Positions 1-10,612 of a stretch of DNA of 64,000 bases are shown one piece after another; the first letter of the stretch is position 1; every line of letters begins with the position of its first letter. Source of the DNA: Nilaparvata lugens (lineage: Eukaryota; Arthropoda; Insecta; Hemiptera; Delphacidae); the NCBI RefSeq assembly GCF_014356525.2, contig NC_052511.1:5929016-5993015 (forward strand), given 5' to 3'. The notes beneath the pieces were generated by a model, which was given only the letters and a program-made list of their open reading frames with translations, made no database searches and had not been told where the DNA came from. A program made the position numbers and the translations under genes.

Positions 1-661
1 AGAAGTAGAAGAGGAAGAAAATGAGAAATGTAAGGAGGTGGAGTTGGAACAAGTTGAAGATGTTAGAGGAGGAAGGAGATGGGATGTATGTAGATAACAG
101 AAGAAGCAAGATCAAAAGAAAGGAGAAGAAGAAAATTACTAAACCAACAATGACTTTGAGAAATGCAAGCGGAAGAAGAAAGTAGAATGAAAATAAATAG
201 AATCGGTAGGAATGATGATGGTGGAAGTGAGATTGGCAACACTGTTCGATGACTATGGGGGAATCGAACCCGGGACAGAGCCGGTTGACCGATGTCCCTA
301 TAAGGAAGCAGTCAGTCCATTCCATGTGCCACTTGTCTCAGCCTCTGTTCTCTCTCAACTACTGTACTTCTAAATGCTCCTCTATATTCTATCTCGTCTG
401 AGCCATCTTCACGACGTTAACGTACTTGTTGGCGGGAACGAGATTGAAGAAGAGGAAGAAACAAAACGGGAAGAAGAAGACTAATGGGAGAAGAAGGAGA
501 ATATGTAGAAGAAGACGGCGACAAAGAAGAAGAATGTGTTGAAGAAGACAAGAGAAGACGACGATGAAAAAGGAGAAGACGACGACAAAAATGTGGAGAC
601 GAATAAGAAGAATATGTAGAAAACAGCGAAGAACAAGGAGAAGAAGAAGAAGAAGAAGAAG

Positions 662-692
<31 letters not shown>

Positions 693-1210
693 GGAAGTGG
701 AAGAAGAAGAAGAAGAAGAAGAAGAAGAAGAAGAAGAAGAAGAAGAAGAAGAAGAAGAAGAAGAGAAGAAGAAGAAGAAGAAGAAGAAGAGAAGAAGAAG
801 AAGAAGGAGAAGAAGAAGAAGAAGAAGAAGAAGAAGAAGAAGAGAAGAAGAAGAAGAAGAGAAGAAGAAGAAGATGATGATGATGAACAAAGAAGGATAT
901 GATGAGGACAGGAAAAGAAGAATATGTAGAAGAAGGAAGGAGAAGACAGCAACGAAAAAGGATAAGAAGAAGGAGGAGAAAAGGAGAGTGAAGAAAGAGG
1001 AAAGGGGCGGAAGAAAAGGAGGAAGAGGGAGAGGACTATGTGAAGAAGGAGGAGTAGGAGAAGGACAATCGTGAGGAGGAGTTGAATGAGTAAAGGAGGA
1101 ATTGTACATAAAACAGGAGGAGGAAAGGATGAGGAGAAGGACTAGGGAAAGAAGGAAGATGTGAAGAAAGACATACAAGTGGAAAAGAAAGATGCAGATT
1201 GATGGTAGGT
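1..1210. repeat. Purine-rich low-complexity tract with (GAA)n core
   Basis: Almost uninterrupted A/G on the plus strand. An uninterrupted GAA/AAG microsatellite runs roughly 640-870, with short interruptions such as 'gtggaagtgg' near 690 and a small GATGAT patch near 874. The flanking DNA is degenerate GA-rich sequence. Long open frames on both strands here translate to runs of Arg/Glu/Lys or Ser/Leu/Phe and are composition artefacts. I see no gene. Confidence 0.9.
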
Positions 1211-1314
1211 AAGGTTAGAAGGAAATAAAGAAAAGAAAGAACAGGTGGAGACTTTGCTGAAAAAAGAAAGATAAAGAGGAAAAGAATGAAGAAGGAAAAA
1301 GGGGGGAAAAGGAG

Positions 1315-1610
1315 GATTGATTGATTGATTGATTGAGTACTTTATTTATGTAGATTACAATATATACTGGCTTATACACTTATATACAATAGCTTACAAT
1401 ACAGCAAAATTATAGATGAATTTACATAATATAGACTAAGAAAATAACTATTGAACTGTATATGATATGAAAAAGCAATTTGTAATATAATAACTATAGA
1501 TAATAATCATATTGTTATGCATCTACATAAATTGGCGGAGCTTTGGACATATCAATGTCCATTCTTCGGAAAGAATATTAAAAATATCCTCCCCACTAAC
1601 TCTCTACCAG
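1315..1610 (-). mobile_element. Retroposon 3' end, family C, copy 1
   Basis: Read on the minus strand this is a ~295-bp unit that starts at 'tggtagagagttagtgggg' and ends with 'aataaagtactc' followed by (AATC)n. That is a polyadenylation-type signal plus a simple-repeat tail, typical of non-LTR retroposons. Near-identical copies lie at 32925-33003 plus 35301-35515 (split) and at 49619-49920. All three share the same 5' boundary, which fits a SINE-sized unit or a LINE 3' end with a preferred truncation point. No reading frame is supported. Confidence 0.75.
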
Positions 1611-2250
1611 AGGAGGGAGAGGACTACGAGAAGGAGGAGTAGGACAATGATGAGGAGCAGACAGATAAGGAAAAGGAGGAAGATCTGAAGAAATACATAA
1701 TAAAGGAGGGGAAGGACGAGGAAAAGAAGGAAGGGGTGAAGAAAGACATAGAAGTAGAAGCAGAAGAGGGAAGGATCAAGAGAGAAAGAATGAGACAAAG
1801 AAGGATTTAGAGGGGGTGAGAAGAGGGTAGCGTAGATAGATAAGAAGGAATAGAGAAAGGATTAGCAGGAGAAAGTAAGGTAGTAGAAGAAAAGAAGGTA
1901 GAGGAAGAAGAGAAATATATGGAGGTGGAGGAGGTTTAGAACAAGCGAAAGATTCAAGAGGATGTAGGAGGTAACAGAATGATCAAGATCAAAAGAAAGA
2001 AAAAGTAAGAAATTCACTGTACCAATAATGACTTGGGGAAAAAGCAAGGGAAAGAAGAAAATGAAAAATTAGGAAGAAAACAGATAGAAACTGCAGGAGT
2101 TGATGATAGAAAAATCGAATAGAAATTCGATGAGAAGCATCAAGAAACAAGCAAATTGATAAAATTGAAAAGAAAACAAAGAGAGAGTAACACGAACAAA
2201 GATGGTGGATCAAGAAGGCAGAGGTCATTTCTTTTGCAACAATTTAAAGC
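1611..2250. repeat. Second purine-rich tract
   Basis: GA-rich DNA that resumes immediately after the retroposon 3' end. The retroposon therefore appears to have inserted into a single purine tract of about 2 kb. Only degenerate GAA/GGA repeats are seen, with no gene. Confidence 0.75.
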
Positions 2251-2424
2251 AGCAAGTGAAGAGAAAAGTTAGCAGAACATTTTTAACGATCTGTAAAGCT
2301 GGTCTTCTGTAACTGCATTCTGTCACTTATAAGGAAATACAACTAAAAAGAAGGTATAGTACCGTACAGCATACAGTACAACAGCGCCATATTGACTGAT
2401 GGTAAATCAGATTTCAAGTGATAT

Positions 2425-2530
2425 TGAATTGAATTGAATAATCGGCTTTATTAAGGACGGAGTTAGGACTCTAGGTCCTCTTTGCCACACAACTCTTTAC
2501 ATTTCATACAAAAAAGTAAAAAATTACAGA
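2425..2530 (-). mobile_element. Retroposon 3'-end fragment, family F
   Basis: The segment (GAATT)n followed by 'cggctttattaaggacgg' and 'ggactctaggtcctc' matches 55737-55815 ('tattagggcggagttggg', 'ctcctggtcctctctgcaac'). On the minus strand it ends in an A/T-rich simple repeat, as expected of a retroposon tail. Only the 3' ~100 bp is recognisable. Confidence 0.45.
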
Positions 2531-2603
2531 ATCATGATAAAATGAAAATTACATATTATGTGGGATCTGTAGATATAAATCTCCTAGAATTTAAATTAGC
2601 CTA

Positions 2604-3642
2604 GTATTATTATTTATACAAACGCAAAAGTCAATAATTTGAATAACATTATTAATAGTATTTATTGATTTTTCGAATTTGTGAAACTATTTCAAAGTAA
2701 GAGTTCTTTACTGAAAAAGGATTGAATTCTTGATAAGTTTCATCGTTTTTCGCCGCTATTTTTTAATTTCGAAGTATGCCACAACTTGCCTGATCATGCA
2801 TGTTCGTTCAGACATGTTCGACAGACTTGTCCTGTCGTTAGTGGCCGGCCTGAAGCATGCTTTACTTTGCCTGAACGCATGCTTCAACTGAAGCATAAAG
2901 GCCAGAGCATGCTTTGAAACATGCTCTGTTCAAGTATAGTGAGGTCCACGTTATAATGGCAATGGAGAAAGATAGGAGAAAAACGTTGCCGATCCTCTGT
3001 GTTGTCAATGCCTTCTATAAACGGTAGCTGATACACGTTTATTAATGTAATATCAACTGTTTATTCTCGTTTAAAATAATCAATTATATTTTATTAAGCA
3101 AGAAATCAAATTTTTTAATAAATTCCTAATAAATTTTCATAATCAAGATGAAGTATTCTCTTAATTAATTATTAATTCTACATAGTTAAAAGATGTTCTG
3201 GCAACAGAGCAAAGCGAGAAAGAGATAGCCCTTTCCGCTTTGTTCAATGATAGACAAGGATAGCAATACCATTGCTAATCAAACACTGCCATTATAACGT
3301 GGCCCTCACTATACTTGAATAGAGCATGTTTCAAAGCATGCTCTGGCCTTTATGCTTCAGTTGAAGCATGCGTTCAGGCAAAGTAAAGCATGCTTCAGGC
3401 CGGCCACTAACGACAGGACAAGTCTGTCGAACATGTCTGAACGAACATGCATGATCAGGCAAGTTGTGGCATGCTTCGAAATTAAAAAATAGCAGCGAAA
3501 AACAATGAAACTTATCAAGAACTCAATCCTTTTTCAGTAAAGACTCTCGCTTTGAAATAGTTTCACAGATTGAAAAAAAGAATAAATACTATTAATAACG
3601 TTATTCAAATTATTGACTTTTGCGTTTGTATAAATAATAATA
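2604..3642. repeat. Large palindrome with ~335-bp arms around a MITE
   Basis: The left arm, 2604-2937, is repeated in inverted orientation at 3311-3642. Examples are 'gcatgcttcaactgaagc' near 2878 and its reverse complement near 3354, and 'acaggacaagtctgtcgaac' near 3411 against its complement near 2818. Arms are highly similar with scattered mismatches and are rich in GCATGC palindromes. The centre (2938-3310) is a MITE M4 copy whose own terminal inverted repeats continue the palindrome without a break. Confidence 0.85.
2938..3310. mobile_element. MITE family M4, copy a
   Basis: Bounded by 'agtgaggtccacgttataat' and its near reverse complement 'attataacgtggccctcact'. Interior landmarks ('gaaagataggagaaaaacg', 'gctttgttcaatgatagaca') recur in copies at 12719-13507, 20060-20272 and 25608-27248, and in partial copies near 45040 and 62620. 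No coding capacity, so non-autonomous. The flanking dinucleotide is TA on both sides, which suggests a TA target, but the surrounding palindrome makes the exact duplication uncertain. Confidence 0.8.
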
Positions 3643-3649
3643 AGAGTAT

Positions 3650-4440
3650 TGAACAAGATTTGTATGGTTGGTTATAATGTAGATTAAGTACGCGTAGTAT
3701 GGTTATTGAATATTGAAGAAGACATAATAAGAACTCATGGTTATATACCATACAAGATCCACTCCACTCTCCAATTTCTAACGATGGTTTCATTTCACTT
3801 TTTTCAACCGCCACCCCTTCTAATCCCACAGCAATCAATCACTGCCACTTGAATAGCACACCTAACAAAGCTGTGATGTAGGTCTTCAACGTCAAGGCCT
3901 CTATTACAAAATAGTGGGAGCCAATCCACAAAACTATTCCTTCAATGGTAATAACACCTTGTCAGTCACAGCCCAAATCTCACATGTCAACTTAAAACGT
4001 ACTCATTAACATGTCAAATAATAACTCTAGTTCTGAATGTCTTTCGGGCGGCAACATCAATGCTATTGACTCTTTTATGACCAAAACGATAATTGCTTCA
4101 CAAATACTTGACACCTATAAGCTAATTCTCAGCGAATTCGCGACACCTCTCAAGGATTTCTGAGTCTTAATTATCATGTATCCGCTATTTCGAGTTGGTT
4201 TGGTTATAATTTAATGAGCAAAAATTGTTGCGCAGAAAATGACAGGTTTAGAAGTCTAGATCTAAATTTGAAAGTCAGGTCATTCACGGATTTGAAAGCC
4301 TACAAATAATGAGCTTTAGTGTTTACGAGTTTGTGTTGCTTGAATGGTTCCAAATTTTCCTAAATAACTCAATATTATTCATCACAAGTGGTAATTGAGT
4401 GTAATATTTCTAATTAATTTATTAAATCAGCCCATCTAAA
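3650..4440. other. Unannotated AT-rich DNA
   Basis: No gene, repeat or structured element recognised. Reading frames are short and of ordinary composition. The only one near 80 codons (minus, 3605-3838) overlaps the palindrome arm and resembles no family I know. Confidence 0.5.
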
Positions 4441-4484
4441 TTCAAAATTAATAGTTTTCATTTTTGTTTTGGACTGAAATTTTA

Positions 4485-4640
4485 TCAAAATTGTACACGT
4501 GAAATTCTAACCTTATTTCGGACTTTTTTACCTATAAATTTGGAAGAAAAATAGCACAAGGACTATCTTATTATTTTATCTTTCAATGTTATTACATTAG
4601 TGTCATTTTCATTGTAAATAAATAAAAAATAAATAAATAA
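4485..4640 (+). mobile_element. Family A retroposon copy (diverged)
   Basis: Contains the family A order: 'taaccttatttcggac', 'aaatttggaagaaaaatagc', an internal spacer, a second A/T-rich flank and a terminal 'aataaataaaaaataaataa' tail. Family A is a ~150-bp unit found about 16 times in the window on both strands; see 25840-25960 for a well-conserved copy. The terminal AATA repeats indicate the retroposed 3' end. Confidence 0.55.
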
Positions 4641-4865
4641 AAATGAATTATCGAATTTTGGGCCGGTTTTCGGGCTCAAGATTTGGCTAAGTTCTAGACT
4701 TAAAATGAAACATTCCTAAATAATTCAAAATAGCTGAAACTTTACACTATTTTCTTTTTATTTTATTTTGTGGGCATCCTTGTCTAACTCCCTTGTTGAT
4801 GATCAACTCTTTCTCAGGTTCACCTTTTATACTTATCGTAGATCTTCCACTACAGAAGCTTGCAA

Positions 4866-4941
4866 GTTGCAGTTGGATGGGAAACGAGACGTCGGAAGAC
4901 CGAGGAAGCGGTGGACACCTGAACAGGCTTTACAAGCCTAG
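4866..4941 (+). pseudogene. LINE ORF2 C-terminal relic
   Basis: A short plus-strand frame reads QLDGKRDVGRPRKRW before a stop at 4939-4941. GKR-x-x-GRPRKRW is the basic motif near the C-terminus of several non-LTR retrotransposon ORF2 proteins, and the same motif occurs at 39340-39390. Only about 25 codons survive. This is a dead fragment, and the clade cannot be assigned. Confidence 0.4.
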
Positions 4942-4944
4942 TCC

Positions 4945-5130
4945 ATGATGGATTTATTTATTGATTCGTGGACAGAATCACAAATCATATAAATATGATT
5001 GGGAAGGAACAACATGCTTGGCCCAAATCTATTCCATTCCCAAATTTTGATAAATTAATAAAATGTCCAAAAAATAGGTTATGTTTCTACTGTAAAACGT
5101 TCAAGTTCAATTTTCGTCCAAAAATATATA
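4945..5130 (-). mobile_element. Family A retroposon copy
   Basis: On the minus strand it reads 'ataacctattttttggacat', then 'tttgggaatgg', then 'attcgtggacagaatc' region and ends in ATAAATAAATC. It matches in inverted orientation the copy at 9585-9740, including the unusual 'gtagaaacataacc' start and the 'cacgaataaataaata' tail. The two are the same subfamily. Confidence 0.65.
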
Positions 5131-5574
5131 AAAGCTAAACATTTTGAATTCATAGAAATTAAAACACCAAACTATATTTAAATATGACACTTAATTATCA
5201 CTTCATATTGAATTAATTAAGGTATTTTATAAAATTTTGAACCCAAAAATACACACAACTTCAGCTTAGTGGATGATGATGATTTTATTTTGTGTTCAAT
5301 TTTCTAGTTCTTCGAAATTTAATTTAAACATGGGCTACGACTACGCCCCGTTTCGGAAAGCCAAATTTCTGACTCCAGCTGTTTAAAGTCTAGAACTTAG
5401 CTGAATCCCGAGCTCGGAAATAGGCCCTAATAGTCCTCAAATAAAGAGACGAAACCATTCATCAAGATTCCAGAGTATAGATGAGAAAATAATATCGACA
5501 ATATTCTCTATGGGGTCTCGAAGGACATTACAGTATCTGTTTTCCTGTAAATTTTTGTGATCTTTATAAAAGCG

Positions 5575-5700
5575 TTTTCATAACCTTATTTGAACAATTT
5601 TTATCAAAATTAGGGAGAGGAACAGTTTTGGGTTTATCCTGTTGATTCTCTCCCAATCATTAATTTGATGTTGTGATTAAGAAATGTAATGTAAAACTGT
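5575..5700 (+). mobile_element. Family A retroposon copy
   Basis: Carries 'cataaccttatttgaacaat', 'gggagaggaacagttttggg' and the complementary 'ctgttgattctctccc', followed by an A-rich 3' flank. The inverted 'gagaggaacag/ctgttgattctctc' pair is the stem-loop that marks this family. Confidence 0.6.
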
Positions 5701-5738
5701 ACAAATGTGAGATTACCTTGAGAAGGTCGTGTTATGTA

Positions 5739-5911
5739 AAGGTGCGAACAGACTTATGCGCCACCAACACGCGCGTTTCACTTTTTCGTTAGTGGATGGT
5801 TGTCTTATTATACCTGAATTTGTGCGGAAACAGAAAGACACAGTAAGCATAGCATCAGCTGATGAAAAGTGAAATAGTCGTGTTCGTGGCGTATAAGTCT
5901 GTACACACTTT
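5739..5911. mobile_element. MITE family M2, copy a
   Basis: A 173-bp inverted repeat starting 'aaggtgcgaacagacttatg' and ending 'ataagtctgtacacacttt'. Two better-preserved copies lie at 32585-32752 and 61145-61309. The interior includes CAGCTGATGA and simple stem sequence. No coding capacity. This copy is the most diverged of the three. Confidence 0.75.
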
Positions 5912-6056
5912 CATATTGGGAGGTGGCTTCGGAGACCTTGAAGCTTCAATCAACAAACTGTATTCTATAATTATTATAAAACGAAAATCACAATTAAATG
6001 CTGTAAATTATTTCCTACTATAAACTGTATTCTGTATTTTTGTCTACAGTATTTTA

Positions 6057-6332
6057 CCATAGAGAAACAATAGCGTAAGTAGATATCACATGGTATAGGG
6101 CGTTCATGTCGCAACTTTTACTGTTATCTCAAGCCGATTCTTATCGATTACTGTCGGTCTTTACTGTTTTGTTGGGGTGAGAGTGTATGAACGGCACAGT
6201 ATGAGAGACTACCAGCGTCACACAGCTTGACGGGAATGAACTACGTGGACTATCGGCTTGAGATAACAGTAAAGATTGCGACATAAACGCCCTATACCAT
6301 GGGATATCTACTTAAGCTATTGTTTATCTATG
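6057..6332. mobile_element. MITE family M1, copy 1, with target duplication
   Basis: Terminal inverted repeats of about 80 bp begin CCATAGAGAAACAATAGC and end with the complement (last base changed). The element is 276 bp and flanked by ATTTTA at 6051-6056 and 6333-6338. Copies at 19642-19918 and 42899-43165 have the same termini and also 5-bp duplications (TTTTA, CTCTA). No reading frame, so a non-autonomous DNA transposon; the superfamily is not clear from these termini. Confidence 0.88.
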
Positions 6333-6339
6333 ATTTTAC

Positions 6340-7030
6340 CCACTCAAATTCAACTGGGAATCGCTACATTATTCCATGGAACACATCCATTGGGTCAATA
6401 TTTTTCAGATACTTGTTGAGGTTATTAGATTAACATGAGTTGAGACATGGTTACCACTTTATCACGTTCATCCAAGGATAAAGTGTTCAATCATGGCATG
6501 CGGTGGAGTGGATTACTAATGGAAAATACTTATCTAATCTGTAAATTGCAATTATGCAAGTTTTGATACAGACTAACACTCAAGAGCACAATTCAGGCTA
6601 AGTCGCAATAAATCGAGTTGAAATCGATATAACTTTCGATGTTCAAGTGTTTATATACGATGATCCATAACATTTTGAGTTTGACACGAATTCCAATAAA
6701 CTACAAATGATAAGATTAGTTTCGAGTGTGAAGGGGAAAAGTGAAAATTGAATTTGAAATTAAAAATTGTTTTCAATTCGAGAGCTGTGTTTGGTGAGGA
6801 ATTCTAAAAACTAAATTTTGTCAACAGCAACAATTTTGTATTGAGGGGATTCTTCCTGATTTTCAATCAGGTCTGAACTCCTGTGCAAAGTTTATCTTGT
6901 TTAAACTTTCTGTGATATCTTCCTTACATTATGTACTGAAACTAAATTGATAAAATAAATACATTTAAATTTCTACTTGTGTTTGGTTGTAATTTTTTGT
7001 ATTTTTGTCTTTAGCTGGTATCGATATTGC
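6340..7030. other. Unannotated DNA
   Basis: Ordinary AT-rich sequence. A segment 6870-6960 has A/T-rich character that might be an old retroposon tail, but I cannot align it to a family in this window. Confidence 0.4.
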
Positions 7031-7045
7031 TGTATAATCTTTATT

Positions 7046-7181
7046 ACTAATATCGAGTGACCTGGCTGGCTCAGGTCTGGTGTCAGAGTTTTCAGGTCGC
7101 TACTGATCAATTTCAGGACCTAACGACTGCTTTCTAGGCAGCCGGGACCGACGGTTTAACGTGTCCATCCGAAACACGGTA
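7046..7181 (-). mobile_element. tRNA-derived SINE S1, 5'-truncated
   Basis: Matches, on the minus strand, the body and tail of the full copies at 26793-27049 and 55852-56101 (landmarks 'cgagtgacctggctggctca', 'gcagccgggaccgacgg', 'gtgtccatccgaaacacgg'). The tRNA-like head is missing. Perfect 12-bp duplications ATAATCTTTATT flank it at 7034-7045 and 7182-7193, so the truncated copy was inserted as such and was not cut down later. There is also a small internal deletion relative to the full copies. Confidence 0.88.
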
Positions 7182-7194
7182 ATAATCTTTATTC

Positions 7195-8560
7195 ATCACT
7201 CATCGTTACAATTTGGTTTTGCTTGTTACTTAGATCGTTTCAATTTGGTTTGATACTTAGTTAACGTAGTATTTCTTTTTTGTTGATCAACGGACAACGG
7301 TTTTATTCAATGTACACCTTGTTTTGTTCAAATTTTGTTCTCGCAAATAGAACGTTAACGCATGTTGAAAATGCGCAAACCACATGTAATTTTTCTTTGG
7401 ATTTCGGCGGAAACAGCATTCGGCTAATTAAATTCAATTTTACAGTCAATTCAATTTATTTCCATCAAAAAATACATCAATAAAACATTATTTACGGTAC
7501 ATTACAATTCAATAATAAATAAATAATAAAGTCATCCAGTCATAACCTTTTAATACATTTTATAAGTATCGAATGACTGAGAAATCAAGTAAAACGGTAA
7601 GTAAACAGAAAATCTGATAAGAAAATAATATATATTAGCCAACAGCTTCACAACGGTACATAAGCTTCAATAACTTCTGTTCTGAATATAGTTCTAATAT
7701 CGCAAATTAAATTAAACCGGGACCAATTTGGAATAATTTCTTGATCAATAAACTTAATCACAAAAAATTAGTGGATATTTTTATTGGAGATATTACCAGT
7801 CTTACCTTTATCGGGCAATTTACTGAAACAAGATAATATCGGCATCTTATTCTATGGAATTTTTTATCAAAGACCGTTCAAATGACCTTCCGCCGTGCGA
7901 ATAACAGTGTAAATCACACAGCGAATCGATATCTAATGTAATCGATAAAACCAGAAACGTTCCTAACACTCAAGAATGGACTGCTTTGTTCGAAACACGT
8001 CACTAGCTGCTTCAAAAAGTACCAATTCAATTAAATACAGTCAATAAATCGCCAATAAAAAGCCAAACCATGTTCTTTCAAGAGAGAAATGCAAGCAGAT
8101 TGGATAGAGAAGGTAAATTATTGTTTCTTCCTTATTGGGAGATTCAAATGTCAAGTGCTTTCAATGAGAAGCAGGAATTTTGAATTATGAGGAACAATAT
8201 AAATTTATAAATAAATAAATGTTTATTTCCAAAAAAAACTAAAACTACAACATCAATTACACAAAATATTGGATAAATTACAATATTACATACAATAGTT
8301 GGTTACAAAAAATTATTATTATGTGTCCTCTACTTGTTTAGTTTTTTCTGTGTGGAAATTGACCTACTCCACTATGGCGTACCATGTTCTAGAGTAGGTT
8401 TTGTTATACAAAGGGAAATCTAAAAAATAAGACCATAATTAAGTTATGATGGTTTGAAAGTAAAATTAGGTGACTGAAAATAATTATGTATGCTTGCAGG
8501 TTTTGATAAGAAAATTTTAATTTTCAGAACATGTTAAACATCTCACTCTCACAATGACAT
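7195..8560. other. Unannotated AT-rich DNA
   Basis: No gene is supported. A plus-strand frame at 7280-7483 (67 codons) has ordinary composition but no recognisable motif. An A-rich tail-like string lies at 8205-8240. Confidence 0.4.
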
Positions 8561-8568
8561 TTCATGAA

Positions 8569-8750
8569 CCTAGGCACACACCAGTTAGTCAAGACAAGAC
8601 ACGTTTAGTCACAATACTTCACATAGTTGCTTATGAGGACATGTCTAATTTCAATAACAAGTCAGTGTGTGTTGCGTCATAAGCAACTATGTGAAGTATT
8701 GTGTCTGATCATGTCTTGTCTTATCTTGACTAACTGGTGTGTGCCTAGCC
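8569..8750. mobile_element. MITE family M3
   Basis: Inverted repeat with ends 'taggcacacaccagttagtc' and 'gactaactggtgtgtgccta'. Arms also pair further in ('acttcacatagttgcttatg' near 8614 with its complement near 8678). About 180 bp, no coding capacity. The target duplication is not clear. Seen once in this window. Confidence 0.75.
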
Positions 8751-8786
8751 TAAATCTTAAGGAGATGACATTCACTGTCACACTAT

Positions 8787-9277
8787 GGCCTGGTTGCCCA
8801 AAGTCCTGTTAAATATTAATCGTTATAAATTTCATAAGAACCAATCAGAGAAGGCTTTTTTAAAAAGAAGGCTTGTGTATCAAGGCTTTTTCAAAAAGAA
8901 GGCTTGTGTATCAAGGCTTTTTCAAAAAGAAGGCTTGTGTATCAAGGCTTTTTCAAAAAGAAGGCTTGTGTATCAAGGCTTTTTCAAAAAGAAGGCTTGT
9001 GTATCAAGGCTTTTTCAAAAAGAAGGCTTGTGTATCAAGGCTTTTTCAAAAAGAAGGCTTGTGTATCAAGGCTTTTTCAAAAAGAAGGCTTGTATATCAA
9101 GGCTTTTTCAAAAAGAAGGCTTGTGTATCAAGGCTTTTTCAAAAAGAAGGCTTGTGTATCAAGGATTTTTCAAAAAGAAGGCTTGTGTATCAAGGCTTTT
9201 TCAAAAAGAAGGCTTCTCTGATTGTCTCTCGTGAAATTAATCACGATTTAAATTTTACAAACTTTTGTGCAACCGGC
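8787..9277. mobile_element. MITE family M5 with minisatellite-expanded loop
   Basis: Outer arms 'ggcctggttgcccaaagtcc' ... 'aaccaatcagagaaggc' and 'cttctctgattg' ... 'ttttgtgcaaccgg' correspond to the compact M5 MITE at 38475-38628, where the same arms are separated by only about 20 bp. Here the loop is replaced by the tandem array at 8851-9215. The right arm keeps 'cgtgaaattaatcacgattt', which is complementary in layout to the left arm. Confidence 0.75.
8851..9215 (+). repeat. 31-bp minisatellite, ~12 units
   Basis: The unit 'aaggctttttcaaaaagaag' plus 'gcttgtgtatc' repeats at exact 31-bp steps from 8851 (8882, 8913 ... 9192): 11 full units and one partial. Units are nearly identical, with single changes such as T for C in the first, 'tgtatatc' near 9089 and 'aaggattt' near 9161. 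Because 31 is not divisible by 3, all three plus frames stay open and encode the same peptide register in turn. These are shadows, not genes. Confidence 0.95.
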
Positions 9278-9333
9278 AAAATGGGCGGGAACTCAACTTT
9301 AAGCATAGGATGAGGTAACTAATTCACTTAGGT

Positions 9334-9442
9334 ACAGTTTCACGAAAGCCTGTTGAATTTAAATCATGATTAAATTCCAAGAGAACCAATCAGAGAAGTT
9401 GTGTTGAAAAGAAAGATTCTCTGATTGGTTCTCGTGGTACAT
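9334..9442. mobile_element. MITE family M5, right-truncated copy
   Basis: Contains 'cctgttgaatttaaatcatg', 'aagagaaccaatcagagaag' and the inverted 'attctctgattggttctcg', the inner arms of M5. The outer right arm is missing. It lies less than 60 bp from the expanded M5 copy. Confidence 0.6.
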
Positions 9443-9584
9443 AAAGGTGCATTTTTGTTTCTGCGTAAATTTCCGCAGTCGACGACGACAAGCATTGTTG
9501 ACATTCATATTCTCCAAATTTCAAGTGTGCTAAAACAACAGCTGATCGAATAACTTTCCATTATTTGTGTTTAAAATTGAACTT

Positions 9585-9745
9585 GAACGTTTTACAGTAG
9601 AAACATAACCTATTTTTTGGACATTTTATTAATTTATCAAAATTTGGGAATGGAATACATTTGGGCCAAGCCTGTTGTTCCTTCCTTATAAATATTTATA
9701 AGATTTGTGATTCTGTCCACGAATAAATAAATACATTAATAAATA
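9585..9745 (+). mobile_element. Family A retroposon copy
   Basis: Plus-strand counterpart of the 4945-5130 copy: 'cagtagaaacataacctatt', 'tttgggaatggaatacat', 'gcctgttgttccttcc', 'gtgattctgtccacgaataa' and an ATAAATA tail. Confidence 0.65.
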
Positions 9746-10179
9746 ATAATATTCAAGAATTAAACATTTCTAATAATATCAACATATTTCCATTTAAAAG
9801 TAAAAACTCAACCTCCTCCATTAAAACATAATTGAACATAATCTTCTAGGTTATTTGGACAAATTGAAATCTACCCAATCTGAGATCCTCACCCTATCGT
9901 GGTCGACGACGTCATTTACGCACAAACAAAAATCCAGGTTAAGCGGGATTAAAAGTTATTAGACATTTGTGGAACCGGGTTCAACAGTATCAACTCATTT
10001 ACCCAAACTGGAATTATAATTTTAAGCAGTAAATGGAACATTGATGCTTACACTACAATCAAGGTAACAAAAACGATAAAATATGTAGGGTTTAATGTTG
10101 ATGTTGTGGAACTTTTCCATAATTGAATAGACTTAGAACGTTGTCAAAAATCCACTTTAATTAAATAAAAATTAATATT

Positions 10180-10225
10180 TTACAGGAGCATGCTTTCGTG
10201 TGTGCTCACACATCATCAGCTGTAA
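10180..10225 (-). ncRNA. Hammerhead-ribozyme-like motif, left arm
   Basis: On the minus strand: helix I strand TTACAG, core CTGATGA, one extra T, stem II GTGTG-AGCA-CACAC, core GAAA, palindromic helix III GCATGC, cleavage dinucleotide TC, and helix I partner CTGTAA, which is a perfect 6-bp match. All core hammerhead elements are present. Departures from the minimal consensus are the single T after the CUGANGA box and a helix III that is only a 6-nt palindrome. Activity is not shown. Confidence 0.6.
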
Positions 10226-10612
10226 GTTACAGTAAAGTTACAGGAAGTAGAAAGATTCCAACTTAACAAAAACAAAAGCAAGAGCTACTTGATCATTCTG
10301 ACTAATTATCATTCCTATTTCTAATTTATGATTTTAATTTTAATTCTAATTCATATTCTTAATTCTAACAAAATTATTGGAAATTATATGATATCTGAGT
10401 TTTATAATAAGTAAAAAGTTTTTCATAAAAAGTAGGCCGAAATCATATAATTTCTAATAATTTTGTTAGAATTAAGAATATGAATTAGAATTAAAATTAA
10501 AATCATAAATTAGAAATAGGAATGATAATTAGTCAGAATGATCAAGTAGCTCTCTCTTGCTTTTGTTTTTGTTAAGTTGGAATCTTTCTACTTCCTGTAA
10601 CTTTACTGTAAC

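Noticed and set aside
250..330. tRNA gene-like string on minus ('gggttcgattccccc')
   Set aside because: A B-box-like sequence only; no full cloverleaf or A-box at the right distance. Could be an old SINE head but not supportable.
389..1178. Long open frames on both strands (up to 253 codons)
   Set aside because: They translate the GAA-rich tract into Ser/Leu/Phe or Arg/Glu/Lys runs; composition artefact.
5850..5880. Hammerhead motif from CTGATGA in MITE M2
   Set aside because: No stem II or properly placed GAAA and no helix I partner.
8851..9215. CRISPR array
   Set aside because: Units are contiguous 31-bp repeats with no variable spacers, inside a eukaryotic MITE.
8785..9313. Three overlapping plus frames of 105-149 codons with a repeated FKKKACVSRLFQKEG-type peptide
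   Set aside because: All three frames of a 31-bp minisatellite read the same peptide cyclically; this follows from the period and is not evidence of a repeat protein.
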